From: Acetobacter conturbans
Lineage (GTDB): Bacteria > Pseudomonadota > Alphaproteobacteria > Acetobacterales > Acetobacteraceae
Length of the DNA: 64,000 nucleotides
Assembly (NCBI RefSeq): GCF_011516755.1
Contig: NZ_WOSY01000007.1
Location: 1-64,000 of the forward strand
Direction of reading: 5' to 3'
A program made the position numbers and the translations under genes. Shown one piece after another: positions 18,536 to 27,891 of this stretch. The stretch's first letter is position 1, and the number at the start of each line of letters is the position of its first letter. Below the pieces are notes generated by a model. That model was not told the origin of the DNA, searched no databases, and worked only from the letters and a program-made list of their open reading frames with translations.

Positions 18536-18661
18536 GAGGCTGTTCAAAGGTTCTTTGCTGGCGCGCTTCCTGCGCACCAATGCTCCGGGTCCGCCTGCCC
18601 GCTCCGCTTCACGGCTCAAAAACACGCGCGTGGCTCATCAGAGAGCGTTTGAATCAACCTC
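18536..18661. repeat. Possible 126-bp element with imperfect inverted ends
   Basis: The left end GAGGCTGTTCAAA (18536-18548) and the complement of the right end, GAGGTTGATTCAAA (right end at 18648-18661), agree at most positions if two bases are gapped. The interior is GC-rich and non-coding. The layout fits a small dispersed element or insertion-sequence remnant, but there is no duplicate in this window to prove it. Confidence 0.2.
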
Positions 18662-18696
18662 GGATTCTCATTGAAAAAAGCTGAAACGTCTGCCTC

Positions 18697-20043
18697 TCAC
18701 CCGCGAGGTGTAAATCTGAATCTCACGGCCCGGGAGGGGCGCGTCGAAAGCACGCCAACGGGCAGCACAGGCTCGTCGTCCACAACCGCAAACTGATAAA
18801 GCTGCACCAGCCGCGCCAGAACCAGAACGGCCTCGGTCATGGCAAGCTGCGCGCCGATGCAGACATGCGGACCAGCTCCGAACGGCAGAAACGCGAACCG
18901 ATCAGGCTCCGGGCCATCGAGAAACCGTCCCGGATCGAATGCATCGGGATCACGCCATAACCCGGGATTGCGATGGAGCATCCAGAACGGCAGCAGCAGC
19001 ATTGCGCCGCGTCGCACAATCTGCCCGCAGAGCGCCACATCCTCGACCGCTTCCCGCCCCGTCATGAAAGCCGGCGGAAACAGGCGCAACGCTTCACGAA
19101 CCACCGCGGTTGTCACAGGAAGAGCGGTCAGGGCGGCCGCAGCCCCTTCCGGTGAGAGGTCCACATGCCCGACCTCCTCCGCCACCGCCTCCTGCCATCG
19201 TGGCACGCGGCCCAGCAGCCAGATGGCCCAGAAAAGCGCCGTCGCCGTGGTTTCATGACCGGCGACGATCATTGTCGCCACCTCATCCACCACCGCCTGA
19301 CCCGGCGTCATGCCGTTCACACCGAAGGCCCGCACGAGCAGGTCGAACAGGTCGCGGGCCTCCTCCCCGTTTTCAAGCACCGGCCGTTCGGCGATGATCG
19401 CCTCGATCAGCGCCACCCACCTGCGGCGAAATCGCGCACGACGCCAGTCCACGAGTGTCGGCACGGAAGGCGGCAGCAAAAAATCCGTCGGGCGCGGCTG
19501 GCCGATGCCCATCATGAAGGAGGTCACCATCCGACGCAGGATTCCGCCGAATGTTGCGCTCGTCATCGAAAACATGGTGACCGCAGCAATATCAAGCGCG
19601 AGAGTCTGTGTCAGACCGAACACATCGACGGACGTGCCGGTCGGGATGGCTGGCAGTGCATCACCGGCACAGACTGCGATATGCCGCGCCAGCGTCGGCA
19701 CGACACGCGGCGTAAAAGCCGGCGCCATCGCACGGCGCTGCCGTCTCCAGACATCGCCCTCACTGACCAGAATGCCCTCTCCGACAATCGGACTGAGCAC
19801 GCGCCGTCCCATCCGCAATCGCTGGAATGACCCGGACTGAGTTGTCAGCACGGCCTTGATAGCCTCAGACCCGGGCGCGAGGACCAGAGTCTTCCCCAGT
19901 GCGCGCAACGGCACGACAGGTTGGTGAAAGCAGCGTGCAGGGAAAGCCCCGAACCCGTTTCGTTTCAGCCGGAAGAGAACGCCGAGACCACTGACATCAT
20001 CAGGCGCGAGTGGCGGCATGGGCGGAATGAAAAGCGAGGGCAT
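18697..20043 (-). CDS. Cytochrome P450
   Basis: A 448-residue soluble P450 monooxygenase. The I-helix oxygen-activation motif AGHETTAT (about 265), the K-helix ExxR in EALRLFPP, and the heme-ligand loop FLPFGAGPHVCIG with the thiolate Cys at 395 are all present. There is no N-terminal membrane anchor, only a Pro-rich start. No ferredoxin or reductase gene is adjacent, so its electron donor is elsewhere. It follows the FUSC-family exporter by 98 bp in the same direction, so both may handle the same compound; the substrate is unknown. Confidence 0.94.
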   Translation of the reverse strand: MPSLFIPPMPPLAPDDVSGLGVLFRLKRNGFGAFPARCFHQPVVPLRALGKTLVLAPGSEAIKAVLTTQSGSFQRLRMGRRVLSPIVGEGILVSEGDVWRRQRRAMAPAFTPRVVPTLARHIAVCAGDALPAIPTGTSVDVFGLTQTLALDIAAVTMFSMTSATFGGILRRMVTSFMMGIGQPRPTDFLLPPSVPTLVDWRRARFRRRWVALIEAIIAERPVLENGEEARDLFDLLVRAFGVNGMTPGQAVVDEVATMIVAGHETTATALFWAIWLLGRVPRWQEAVAEEVGHVDLSPEGAAAALTALPVTTAVVREALRLFPPAFMTGREAVEDVALCGQIVRRGAMLLLPFWMLHRNPGLWRDPDAFDPGRFLDGPEPDRFAFLPFGAGPHVCIGAQLAMTEAVLVLARLVQLYQFAVVDDEPVLPVGVLSTRPSRAVRFRFTPRG

Positions 20044-20141
20044 AAGGCAAGAAATAGCGGCAAACCGGAGAGCGGGCCAGTGCGCCGGACACCCCTTCCG
20101 ATCCGGAAGAGACCGTTCGCGCCTCAGCCATTACGTGTTTT

Positions 20142-22394
20142 TCAGGAGAATACCGGATCCAGATAGGGGCTGGAGGCATCGAAAAACAGCCGGTTGTTCG
20201 ACAGTTCCGCCGCGATCACACGCAGGCTCGCCAGAGCCCGCAGGATCTCGACGCGCTGGGAGAGGTTGGTTTCACTCTGTTCCAGTCGCACCAGAGCCGC
20301 GACGGCTCCGCTGGTAGCACGCTCCGTGCGACCGTAGTGACCACCATAACGTCCGGTAAACTGCGCCATCCGGACCAGCATCTCCTGCACGTCTCGTGCC
20401 GCGGCCGAAGGCAACGCGCCCCGCTCCAGCACGGCCCGCAGATTGAGGATGGCCAGCCCCACCGTCATGCCGGACAGAACGCCGTGAAGATAGGCGTCGA
20501 TCACCGGCCCCCGACGCCCCCCCACCGTATTGAGCAGCCGCACCATGCGCTCGATGCTCACGCCGATCACATCATGCGACATCAGCGGGTAGCGGCTGCG
20601 CGCCAGCTTGCGCAGCATCAGCAGGATCTGTGCCCGCATGTTCCAGCGCACACCGTCAGGATCGAGCGGCAGGAAAACACGATACATCCACATGCAGAAC
20701 GCCATCGTCAGAAACAGCGGCATCGCGGTGTTGAAGAATGTGACTTCATCCAGCATCCGTTCATCGTTGAACGGGCTGATGAGGATGGTGAGGAACAGGT
20801 TGTAGGCCACAGCCCCCAGAATCGTTGCCGGATTGGAGAAGGCCAGACCGCCGATCATCATCACGGGAATGAAGCAGAGGGCCATCATTTCGTAAGTCGT
20901 GATGGCGGGCATAACGATGAATGCCATGAACGTGGAAACCACGATCACGCAGATCGTGCCGTGCAGGAAGGCCCTTGTCGCCACGGCTGGCGTTTCCAGC
21001 GTCGAGAACAGCGAATTGATGATGCCGACGAACATCAGGAAGAAGAGACCCTGAGGCCACCCCGTGGTGATCCAGATCACTCCCGCCACGAACATCGAGA
21101 CGCTGGCCCGCAGGCTGTTACCGGTTGCCTGCCGCCAGTCACGCCATGTCTGTATGGGATAATGGAAATGATCATGCGCGGGCGGGTTGCGGCTGGCATC
21201 GAACTGCGCCAGCGATTTCCGCAGTTCGTCCAGCATATCGCCCAGCACATGCAGGGCCTGCCCCTCCCGGGTGATGACCGTCTCCTGCGCTACATTGACG
21301 GGAGGATTCGTCACCATCTCCATTTCCCGCGCCAGACAGGTGGCGGCGTCCACTCGGCTGGTGGCGCGGAGATCGCGGAGTTCCGTCATGACGGCGGTGA
21401 ATTCGTCCGGGTCCCGCAGCCGTTCCGGCAGGGAAAGAAGAAATGTCCGGCTTCGGGCTGCGAGGGCACGCCAGTAGGGTCCATAGGTCGCCGGGTCGTC
21501 CATCAGGGCTGACAGATCGAGCCCTCGCGAAAACAGGGCCGCCACCCCGGACAGGGCGGCACGGGCATGGTCGCCCTCATGCCCGTGCCGCCCCATTTCG
21601 ATTTCCGCGAACTCGATCTGATCACCAAGCCCGGCCAGCGTGGTCATCATCTCGGCGGACGTGCGAAGCACATCCTTGTCGCCTCCCAGAAGCGCTCCCA
21701 GAGTGTTGGCGGTCGGCTTCATGGCGACGATGTAGTTGTCGGCCAGCCGGTTGCGCGCCCGTTCGTTCAGCCTGAACTGGAACAGTGAAGAGATGACGGT
21801 TTCACAGACGATGCCGAGCGTGATGTAGGTCACACGCGCCATGGTGATCTGGAAGATGTGCTCGGGGTCCGAGATACCATCCAGCGAGATGATGGAAACG
21901 GTGAAGCCGCTCGCCCGCATCCCATGCATACGGTAATTGGCCATCGAAGCCGGACCGGGCAGAAGCGTGCCGATGAAGCACAACGCACCGATCGAGGCCG
22001 CCAGCAACAGAATGAACAGCAGTGGTTGCTGGGGTGCTGCGGCCACGAGCGTGAAGGCAACAAACGTGCCGACCACCATGCCGAACATGTGCCAGCGGGC
22101 CTTGGCCAGCGACTTGCCGCGAGAACCCTGCGCGATCATCCAGACTGTCAGGGGCGCCCATTGCGGGCTGCCGAGCTCCCACCACAGCGCAATGCCGAGT
22201 GCGATGAGGGAAGCGATCGTGGTCCGCAGCGCATAACCGAAATTCAGCAGGCTGGGAGCGTAAAACCACTTTTGACGGGCAATCCATTTTCCCAGCGGAC
22301 CTGAGCCGAAGGGAGCGGAAAGACCGCTGCGAGCGAGAAGATGTTCGAACCGGGCCATGAAGGGGTGCTGTTCGGGAATCGCCCCATCACTCAT
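20142..22394 (-). CDS. FUSC-family (AaeB-like) membrane exporter
   Basis: A 750-residue protein with the two-block layout of the FUSC family: hydrophobic N-terminal block (about residues 45-210, SLIALGIALWWELGSPQWAPLT and LLFILLLAASIGALCFIG), a cytoplasmic helical region (about 210-390), and a second hydrophobic block (about 405-540) followed by a C-terminal soluble part. AaeB-type members export aromatic acids, often with a membrane-fusion partner, which is absent here. The ATG has GAGGTG five bases upstream. It is the gene upstream of the P450. Confidence 0.85.
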   Translation of the reverse strand: MSDGAIPEQHPFMARFEHLLARSGLSAPFGSGPLGKWIARQKWFYAPSLLNFGYALRTTIASLIALGIALWWELGSPQWAPLTVWMIAQGSRGKSLAKARWHMFGMVVGTFVAFTLVAAAPQQPLLFILLLAASIGALCFIGTLLPGPASMANYRMHGMRASGFTVSIISLDGISDPEHIFQITMARVTYITLGIVCETVISSLFQFRLNERARNRLADNYIVAMKPTANTLGALLGGDKDVLRTSAEMMTTLAGLGDQIEFAEIEMGRHGHEGDHARAALSGVAALFSRGLDLSALMDDPATYGPYWRALAARSRTFLLSLPERLRDPDEFTAVMTELRDLRATSRVDAATCLAREMEMVTNPPVNVAQETVITREGQALHVLGDMLDELRKSLAQFDASRNPPAHDHFHYPIQTWRDWRQATGNSLRASVSMFVAGVIWITTGWPQGLFFLMFVGIINSLFSTLETPAVATRAFLHGTICVIVVSTFMAFIVMPAITTYEMMALCFIPVMMIGGLAFSNPATILGAVAYNLFLTILISPFNDERMLDEVTFFNTAMPLFLTMAFCMWMYRVFLPLDPDGVRWNMRAQILLMLRKLARSRYPLMSHDVIGVSIERMVRLLNTVGGRRGPVIDAYLHGVLSGMTVGLAILNLRAVLERGALPSAAARDVQEMLVRMAQFTGRYGGHYGRTERATSGAVAALVRLEQSETNLSQRVEILRALASLRVIAAELSNNRLFFDASSPYLDPVFS

Positions 22395-22518
22395 GCCCGC
22401 ACCTCACTTCGTTGTCTGAATACGACACCTGCCATGTCGGCTTACACCAGCATTCCTTCAAGCACGTATCGGTGGGATGAATAACTCAATTTCCTGCAGG
22501 CGAGAGATGCAATGTCTG

Positions 22519-22555
22519 CCTGATGGGTGCATCCCGCGCTCCCATCAGGGAGCGC
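22519..22555. promoter_or_regulatory. Two competing hairpins after apt
   Basis: CCTGATGGG (22519-22527) can pair with CCCATCAGG (22541-22549); alternatively GCGCTCCC (22536-22543) pairs with GGGAGCGC (22548-22555) around a 4-nt loop. The two structures share bases and exclude each other. They lie 17 bp beyond the apt stop, and neither has a T-tract. Probably a terminator region; a regulatory switch is possible. Confidence 0.3.
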
Positions 22556-22571
22556 ATTAAGTGCAGAGAAT

Positions 22572-23102
22572 TCAGTCGTCGTAGGACATCAGGGAATGCA
22601 GCGGCACATCGATTTTGTCGCGCCCGCGCAGACCTGTCAGTTCGATGAGCACCGATGCCCCGACCACATTCGCACCAGCCTTGCGCAGCAGGGCGATGGA
22701 TGCGGCCAGAGTGCCGCCTGTCGCCAGGAGATCATCGGTTACGACGACGCGCTGACCGGGGACGATGGCGTTCGCCTGAATATGAAGCGTATCGCTGCCA
22801 TATTCGAGATCGTAGCTGTAAGAAATCGTCTCGCCCGCCAGCTTGCCCGGCTTGCGCAGCATGATGATGCCGCAACCCAGACGGGTGGCGAGAGGCGCTG
22901 CCGTCAGGAAGCCGCGTGACTCGATGGCGGCGAGCTGATCCGGCTGCCAGGGCCCCACGGCGTGGGCCATGCGAGCGGTCGCAAGCTGCCACGCATCCGC
23001 GTTCCGCATCAGGGAAGAGATGTCATAGAACAGGATTCCGGGCTTCGGGAAGTCAGGTATATTGTCGATATATTGCTTGAGATCGATGTCGTTCATGGTC
23101 AT
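22572..23102 (-). CDS. apt: Adenine phosphoribosyltransferase
   Basis: A 176-residue purine salvage enzyme making AMP from adenine and PRPP. The type I PRTase fingerprint [16 protein letters not shown] (about 120-135) is intact; [20 protein letters not shown] and the N-terminal [17 protein letters not shown] are typical of Apt. Two ATGs six bases apart (23102, 23096) are possible starts and neither has a strong ribosome site. It stands alone between the histidine kinase and the FUSC gene, all reading leftward. Confidence 0.95.
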   Translation of the reverse strand: MTMNDIDLKQYIDNIPDFPKPGILFYDISSLMRNADAWQLATARMAHAVGPWQPDQLAAIESRGFLTAAPLATRLGCGIIMLRKPGKLAGETISYSYDLEYGSDTLHIQANAIVPGQRVVVTDDLLATGGTLAASIALLRKAGANVVGASVLIELTGLRGRDKIDVPLHSLMSYDD

Positions 23103-23239
23103 GGAGCCGTGCCGGGAGAGCGGGTTGACGGGAAATCGTCTTCAGACGTGAAAGCGCTCCCGTGGAGCGCGTCATCGGACAGCGCGGCGGACACTACCCT
23201 GCGGGGAAAAGGGTCGCAAGACTGTGAACACACATGTCC

Positions 23240-25477
23240 TCAGGCCGAAATCCGCTCCTTCATGGCGGCGGAGACCACCTTGAGAAACCCGTCACGACGG
23301 AAAGGTTTCGGCAGCAGTTGCGCGGTGGGCAACGCCGCCACGGGACGGGGGCCATCGAGGGTGAAGTCACCCGACATGCAGACGACAGCCAGAGCGGGCA
23401 ACCGCTCCCGCAGAAGCTGGGCCAGACGAAACCCGTCCAGCGGCCCCGGCAACTGCACGTCCGTAACAAGCAGGTCGTACATATTGGCCGCCTCGACAAC
23501 GAGGTCGTACGCGGCTTCGCCATCCGCCGTCTCTGTCACCCGGTAACCGGCAAGGCCGAGAATTGTCGCCACAATATCGCGAATGGCCGGATCGTCCTCG
23601 ACTACCAGAGCCCGCAGATTCGTCTTGGGAAGAGCCGGAACCGCCTCCCGGACCGGCAACACCGCATCCACGAGCACCCGTGGCAGCCAGAGTGTGACCC
23701 GCGTGCCATGACCGGGCGCGGAGGCGACCGTGACCCGACCGCCTGCCTGACGGCAGAAATCCACCACCATCGCCATACCAAGCCCTGTCCCGGCACCGTC
23801 GTCCTTGGTGGTGAAAAACGGTTCGAAGAGCTGATGCAGGACTTCCGGCCCCATACCGCAACCCGTGTCAGCAACATCCACCCTCACCCATGCACCGGCG
23901 GCAAGCGGCGTCACCTCCGACGACACGCGCAGTCCACGCTCGTCCTCAATGGGCAGCGTCAGGAGATTGACCCCTGTGGGAAAGGATACGTTCGTGGCGC
24001 GGATGCTCAGCGTACCGCCGCGCGTCATGGCGTCGCGGGCATTGATGGCCAGATTGAGGAGAGCGCTTTCAAGCTGCGCGGGATTGACCTGCACACGCCA
24101 GATGCCCGTCGCATCCCCACATTCGACGGCGATACGCGGACCGATGACACGCGCCAGAAGGCCGGTGGTGAGAGCGAAGATATCCGCCAGCGCCACCGTA
24201 TCCGGTGCGGGCTTATCGCGGCGCGTGAAGGAAAGAAGCTGTCCCGTAAGAGTTTCGGACCGCCGCGCCGCATGAGCGGCGGCATCCAGACAATGCTGCA
24301 TCCGCTCTTTGTCGGCGTCCTGCCCCGCTTCTGTCGCCAGTTCGAGATTGCCGAGAATGACCGTCAGAAGATTCTTGAAATCATGAGCAATGCCCGCTGT
24401 CAGTTGTCCAACAGCCCGCAGCTTCTGGGACTCGCCCAGCGCCCGCTCGCTGCGTAGGCGGAGTGTGATATCGTTGGCGGTCAGCACGAAACCGCGACGG
24501 TCCTCGGCGTCCAGAATGTCATCCGGCGCGAAGAACAGGGTCCGGCACAGTTCAAGGTCGGCGTCATTGATGCCCTTGCACTCAACCATGACCGGAGCCG
24601 CGCATTCACCGCGTCGCAGCGCCCGTTCGACATGCGCGAAAGGTTCGAGAAGGGGCTGACCATCAGCGACCAGCGCCGCGCTCAGGTCGTTGTAGGACAG
24701 CCCTTGCTGGAGAAAACCATCCTCCAGTCCCAGAATGGAACCCAGCCGGTCGTTCCAGTGACGCAGTTGCCCGTCCGTGCCGAACACGGCGACGCCGATG
24801 GTCAGGCTGTCGAGAACCGCGCGAAGCTGGAGCGCGAGATTACGGCTTCGGGCCTCCGCCCGCGCGGCCGCCAGCGAGGTGCGGTCAAGAACCCAGCCCG
24901 CCGTCACCATGATCAGCACGCCGATGACAATACCGAGCGCATCGAGCCGTTTCTGCCAGCTCGTATTGCGCAGCATGTCGGCAAGACGACCCTCGCGCCG
25001 GGCCGTATCCACACTGTTCAGGCTCATCAGAGCGGAATCAACGCCCTTGAGGGTGGCATCCGTATCAACCTGCGCGAGGGCGGCGTCGGGGGATGTCTGC
25101 CAGCCGGAAATCGTCTCAAGAGACGCACGCAACTGATCGAGACTGGGGGGACGAATGCGGTTCAGCCGCTCCTGCACGGCCTCTACGGCCGGAAAATCTT
25201 TTCGAACCGTGCCGATCCCGGCAAGCGCGTCGATAAAGCACTGTTTCTGAGCCGGATCATGCGTGGCGAGCCAGGCGAACCTGCAAAGCCGGGCCTGACC
25301 CACGCCTCTGTCCAGCGAGCGCAGGATCTGATCCGCGCTGGCGCTCTGGCGGTCCAGTTGACCATGCCGCGCCATCTCATTTCCCAGCTGCATGGCGAAG
25401 GTGCCGAACGTCACGATCAGCAACGCGGCTCCGAGGAGCGCAAGAACATGGGCCCGTTTGGCAGGATGACGCGCCAT
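23240..25477 (-). CDS. Hybrid sensor histidine kinase with C-terminal receiver
   Basis: A 745-residue membrane kinase. A membrane span at about 11-30, a periplasmic CHASE3-like helical region (about 31-182) and a second span (about 181-197) form the input module; a PAS-like region covers about 217-340. The H-box has His365 (AHDFKN), the N-box Asn479, the G-boxes DTGCGMG (538) and GTGLGMAM (563). The receiver domain (about 622-740) has the acidic pair at 627-628, the phospho-acceptor Asp673 (VTDVQLPG) and Lys724. No separate response regulator is adjacent, so output is unknown. ATG with GGGA seven bases upstream. Confidence 0.93.
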   Translation of the reverse strand: MARHPAKRAHVLALLGAALLIVTFGTFAMQLGNEMARHGQLDRQSASADQILRSLDRGVGQARLCRFAWLATHDPAQKQCFIDALAGIGTVRKDFPAVEAVQERLNRIRPPSLDQLRASLETISGWQTSPDAALAQVDTDATLKGVDSALMSLNSVDTARREGRLADMLRNTSWQKRLDALGIVIGVLIMVTAGWVLDRTSLAAARAEARSRNLALQLRAVLDSLTIGVAVFGTDGQLRHWNDRLGSILGLEDGFLQQGLSYNDLSAALVADGQPLLEPFAHVERALRRGECAAPVMVECKGINDADLELCRTLFFAPDDILDAEDRRGFVLTANDITLRLRSERALGESQKLRAVGQLTAGIAHDFKNLLTVILGNLELATEAGQDADKERMQHCLDAAAHAARRSETLTGQLLSFTRRDKPAPDTVALADIFALTTGLLARVIGPRIAVECGDATGIWRVQVNPAQLESALLNLAINARDAMTRGGTLSIRATNVSFPTGVNLLTLPIEDERGLRVSSEVTPLAAGAWVRVDVADTGCGMGPEVLHQLFEPFFTTKDDGAGTGLGMAMVVDFCRQAGGRVTVASAPGHGTRVTLWLPRVLVDAVLPVREAVPALPKTNLRALVVEDDPAIRDIVATILGLAGYRVTETADGEAAYDLVVEAANMYDLLVTDVQLPGPLDGFRLAQLLRERLPALAVVCMSGDFTLDGPRPVAALPTAQLLPKPFRRDGFLKVVSAAMKERISA

Positions 25478-25618
25478 TTCTTATCCCGTCAGATGTTGCG
25501 CGTGCGGCATAGCGTCTTCATATCGGGCCGCCCGTCAAGTCCGTCGTGGACCATGCACGTTCCGAAGCAAACGTGACAACCCTTTCCCGTTGCGGACCAT
25601 GCTGTCGCTGAGGGTGCC

Positions 25619-26902
25619 TTATGTCCGGATGGGCCGCAGTGGCAGGCACATCACCATGGCGAAGGCACCGACCGCCATGCCGATGGCCATCGGCAGCGGC
25701 GTACCGCCGGAAAAATGCGGAAGTGCTGAGAGCAGCCCGATCAGGATGCCAGCCACCGCGCCGAACACATACTGCATCGTGCCGGTCAGGGCGGAGGCTG
25801 TCCCCGCCACATGCGCATGGTCCGCCAGCGCACCCATGGTCGCATTGGGATAAATCACCCCCGTCGGGCTGAGCGTAAGCAGCATGGCGCCGATCAGGGC
25901 GACGATGATTGGAGACAGGCCGGGCGTCACCGCCGGATGACCGCCCATCCAGAACGCCAGCCCCAGCAGGACCAGACTTCCCGCAACGGAGATCGACGTC
26001 GCCACCGTCAGGATTTTGTGCGGATCAAAACGGCTGACCAGCGCCCCGTTGATCTGCGACGCCCCGATCATGAACACGGCGAACAGACCGAACAGCATGG
26101 AAAACTGGAAGGGCGTGAAACCGAACCCGTTGATGAAGATGGGTGAGGCCGCCGTCAGGTAGCTGAAGGACAGAAAGGTTGAGAAGGCGGAAATCAGCGC
26201 GTGGGAGAGGAACCCGCGATGCCCGAGCAGGGCGAAATAACGCGCCAACAGCATGATGGGGGGAAGGCGCTGGCGATTTTCCTCCGCCAGTGTCTCCGGC
26301 AGCATCCGCGTCACGAGCAGAACGCACAGCAGTCCATAAACCGCAGAAACCCAGAAGATCACGCGCCATGAGACGAACGTGACGACAATACCGCCGAGCA
26401 TCGGGGCAAGGATCGGCACCACGCCCATGACCATCACCAGACGCGACATCATCCGCGCGCCCGCACGCTGGTCAGGCACCAGATCGCGCACGCAGGCCGT
26501 CGGAATGACCAAGCTGGCTGATGCGCCTATGGAGGCGACGAAGCGTGCGGCACTGAATGTAAGAATATCAGGGGCGGCGGCACAGACGGCGGAAGCCAAT
26601 GCGAAGATCGCGTTCCCCACGATCAGCGGCCTGCGTCGTCCGAACCGGTCGGAGAGCGGTCCCACGGTCAGTTGCCCGATCGCCAGTCCGACGAACCAGA
26701 TGGACAGCGTCATCTGCACCGAGGAGAGACTCGTGTGCAGACTTCTCACCATCGCCGGAAAGGCGGGCAGGTAGATGTCCGTGGAAATCGGTCCCACTGC
26801 CGTGAGAAAACCGAGCAGAACCGGCAGCCACCATGGAGTGGTTGCCTGAACCTCGTATTTTCTGCCCGACATCTGTTCTGAAGTCTGGATGTTGACGGCC
26901 AT
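25619..26902 (-). CDS. Bcr/CflA-family multidrug efflux MFS transporter
   Basis: A 427-residue, 12-span major facilitator. The start region PVLLGFLTAVGPISTDIYLPAFPAM is the hallmark of Bcr/CflA drug-proton antiporters, as are QLTVGPLSDRFGRRRPL between spans 2 and 3 and RFVASIGASASLVIPTACVRDL. Substrates of the family include bicyclomycin, sulfonamides and cysteine. I place the start at ATG 26902, which has GGGA seven bases upstream; the frame is open to 26938 but without support. Confidence 0.92.
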   Translation of the reverse strand: MAVNIQTSEQMSGRKYEVQATTPWWLPVLLGFLTAVGPISTDIYLPAFPAMVRSLHTSLSSVQMTLSIWFVGLAIGQLTVGPLSDRFGRRRPLIVGNAIFALASAVCAAAPDILTFSAARFVASIGASASLVIPTACVRDLVPDQRAGARMMSRLVMVMGVVPILAPMLGGIVVTFVSWRVIFWVSAVYGLLCVLLVTRMLPETLAEENRQRLPPIMLLARYFALLGHRGFLSHALISAFSTFLSFSYLTAASPIFINGFGFTPFQFSMLFGLFAVFMIGASQINGALVSRFDPHKILTVATSISVAGSLVLLGLAFWMGGHPAVTPGLSPIIVALIGAMLLTLSPTGVIYPNATMGALADHAHVAGTASALTGTMQYVFGAVAGILIGLLSALPHFSGGTPLPMAIGMAVGAFAMVMCLPLRPIRT

Positions 26903-27053
26903 GCCGGTTCCCGACTGCTGTGGCTGCTTGCGATGCAAACAAGCTCATAAAGATGAGGATTTCATGGAGAAAGGTGTTTTTACGGTGGAGATGGCTGATA
27001 TCGCCACAGGAAATGACTACCGGGTCAAAAATGAGGACATCCGGCAGCGTGAC

Positions 27054-27821
27054 TCACTCCCGCACAACGCGCCGCAGCAGCCTGTAGCCAACCCACCCTG
27101 ACACAATGAAGAGAATAATGGCGGTCACGGCACGACCCATCCCACCAAACTGAGCGCCGGAGCCCAGCAGCACGAATATGACAGTCTGAGGAAGACTGCC
27201 GACCAGTGTCGCCGCGGCAAATGGCGCAAACGCCACACCCGTCACACCGGCGAACAGGTTAAGCAACAGGGACGACCCCACGGGAAGCAGTCTCAGGATG
27301 ACGATCGCTTCAAAAGGATGGCGCTGCAACATGGCCGTGACCCGTCCCAGATGCCGCAAGAGAAACCCCGGCGTTTCCTGCTTGCGCTCCATATGCAGGC
27401 GAACCCACTCCCGGCCACCCCATCGCGCCCAGAAAAAGCATCCCACGGACCCTGTGACGGTGCAGAGGGTGGCAAGCGCCGTCCCTTCCACCAGCCCATA
27501 GGTCACGCCTGCCGCAAAGCACAACAACTGACGAGGAAGACCGAAAAGACACCATACGGCGCCCGCAAGGCAGAAGAGGAGCCGCCCGCCCACACCCTGT
27601 CGCAAACGCACCGTATCGCCGAGCAGCGCGTGAACCCCCGGAACTTCCCGCAGCAGCAGCATGCCCGCCACCAGAACCGCCAGCATCAGGGCGGGACGCA
27701 GCAACGATGCGCGCGACATCCCATCCGGCACAGCCTTTGCTTCCCCCGTTGCCGCCCCCTCCGGCGCCCCAGAGGATGCAGGCCCGACGTTACGCTCGTG
27801 CGATCCTGTCTGTTTCCGCAT
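27054..27821 (-). CDS. TVP38/TMEM64-family membrane protein (SNARE-associated/DedA-like)
   Basis: A 255-residue polytopic protein. The PF09335-type core is visible: GLPRQLLCFAAGVTYGLVEG (about 100), TVTGSVGCFFWARWGGREWV, and LRLLPVGSSLLLNLFAGVTG. DedA/TVP38 proteins move or scramble lipids or undecaprenyl carriers. The open frame continues to 28115 but would overlap ctaA; ATG 27821 has GAGGGA eight bases upstream and starts before the Pro/Gly-rich cytoplasmic lead. It is divergent from ctaA, 70 bp apart. Confidence 0.85.
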   Translation of the reverse strand: MRKQTGSHERNVGPASSGAPEGAATGEAKAVPDGMSRASLLRPALMLAVLVAGMLLLREVPGVHALLGDTVRLRQGVGGRLLFCLAGAVWCLFGLPRQLLCFAAGVTYGLVEGTALATLCTVTGSVGCFFWARWGGREWVRLHMERKQETPGFLLRHLGRVTAMLQRHPFEAIVILRLLPVGSSLLLNLFAGVTGVAFAPFAAATLVGSLPQTVIFVLLGSGAQFGGMGRAVTAIILFIVSGWVGYRLLRRVVRE

Positions 27822-27891
27822 GGGAGTTTCCCTCATGAGGCGCGGTAACACCTCCTTGCTCACGGTTGCAAGAGCGCGGTAAACGGGCAGG

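Larger units (their letters stand above)
18306..18696. other. Cyd operon upstream region and an unexplained GC-rich stretch
   Basis: This 391-bp gap has two parts. From 18355 to about 18490 it is very AT-rich and should hold the cyd operon promoter (minus strand); no FNR/Anr-type TTGAT-N4-ATCAA site was found. From about 18490 to 18690 the composition returns to GC-rich without a gene; see the two repeat entries inside this span. Confidence 0.55.

Noticed and set aside
20337-21512. 391-codon plus-strand frame
   Set aside because: Antisense to the FUSC gene; His/Arg/Gln-rich composition typical of shadows.
23234-25576. Two long plus-strand frames (407 and 314 codons)
   Set aside because: Shadows of the histidine kinase, whose H, N, G and receiver motifs are all intact.
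26889-27101. 70-codon plus-strand frame between the MFS gene and the TVP38 gene
   Set aside because: Overlaps the 5' end of one and the 3' end of the other; no family signal or good ribosome site.
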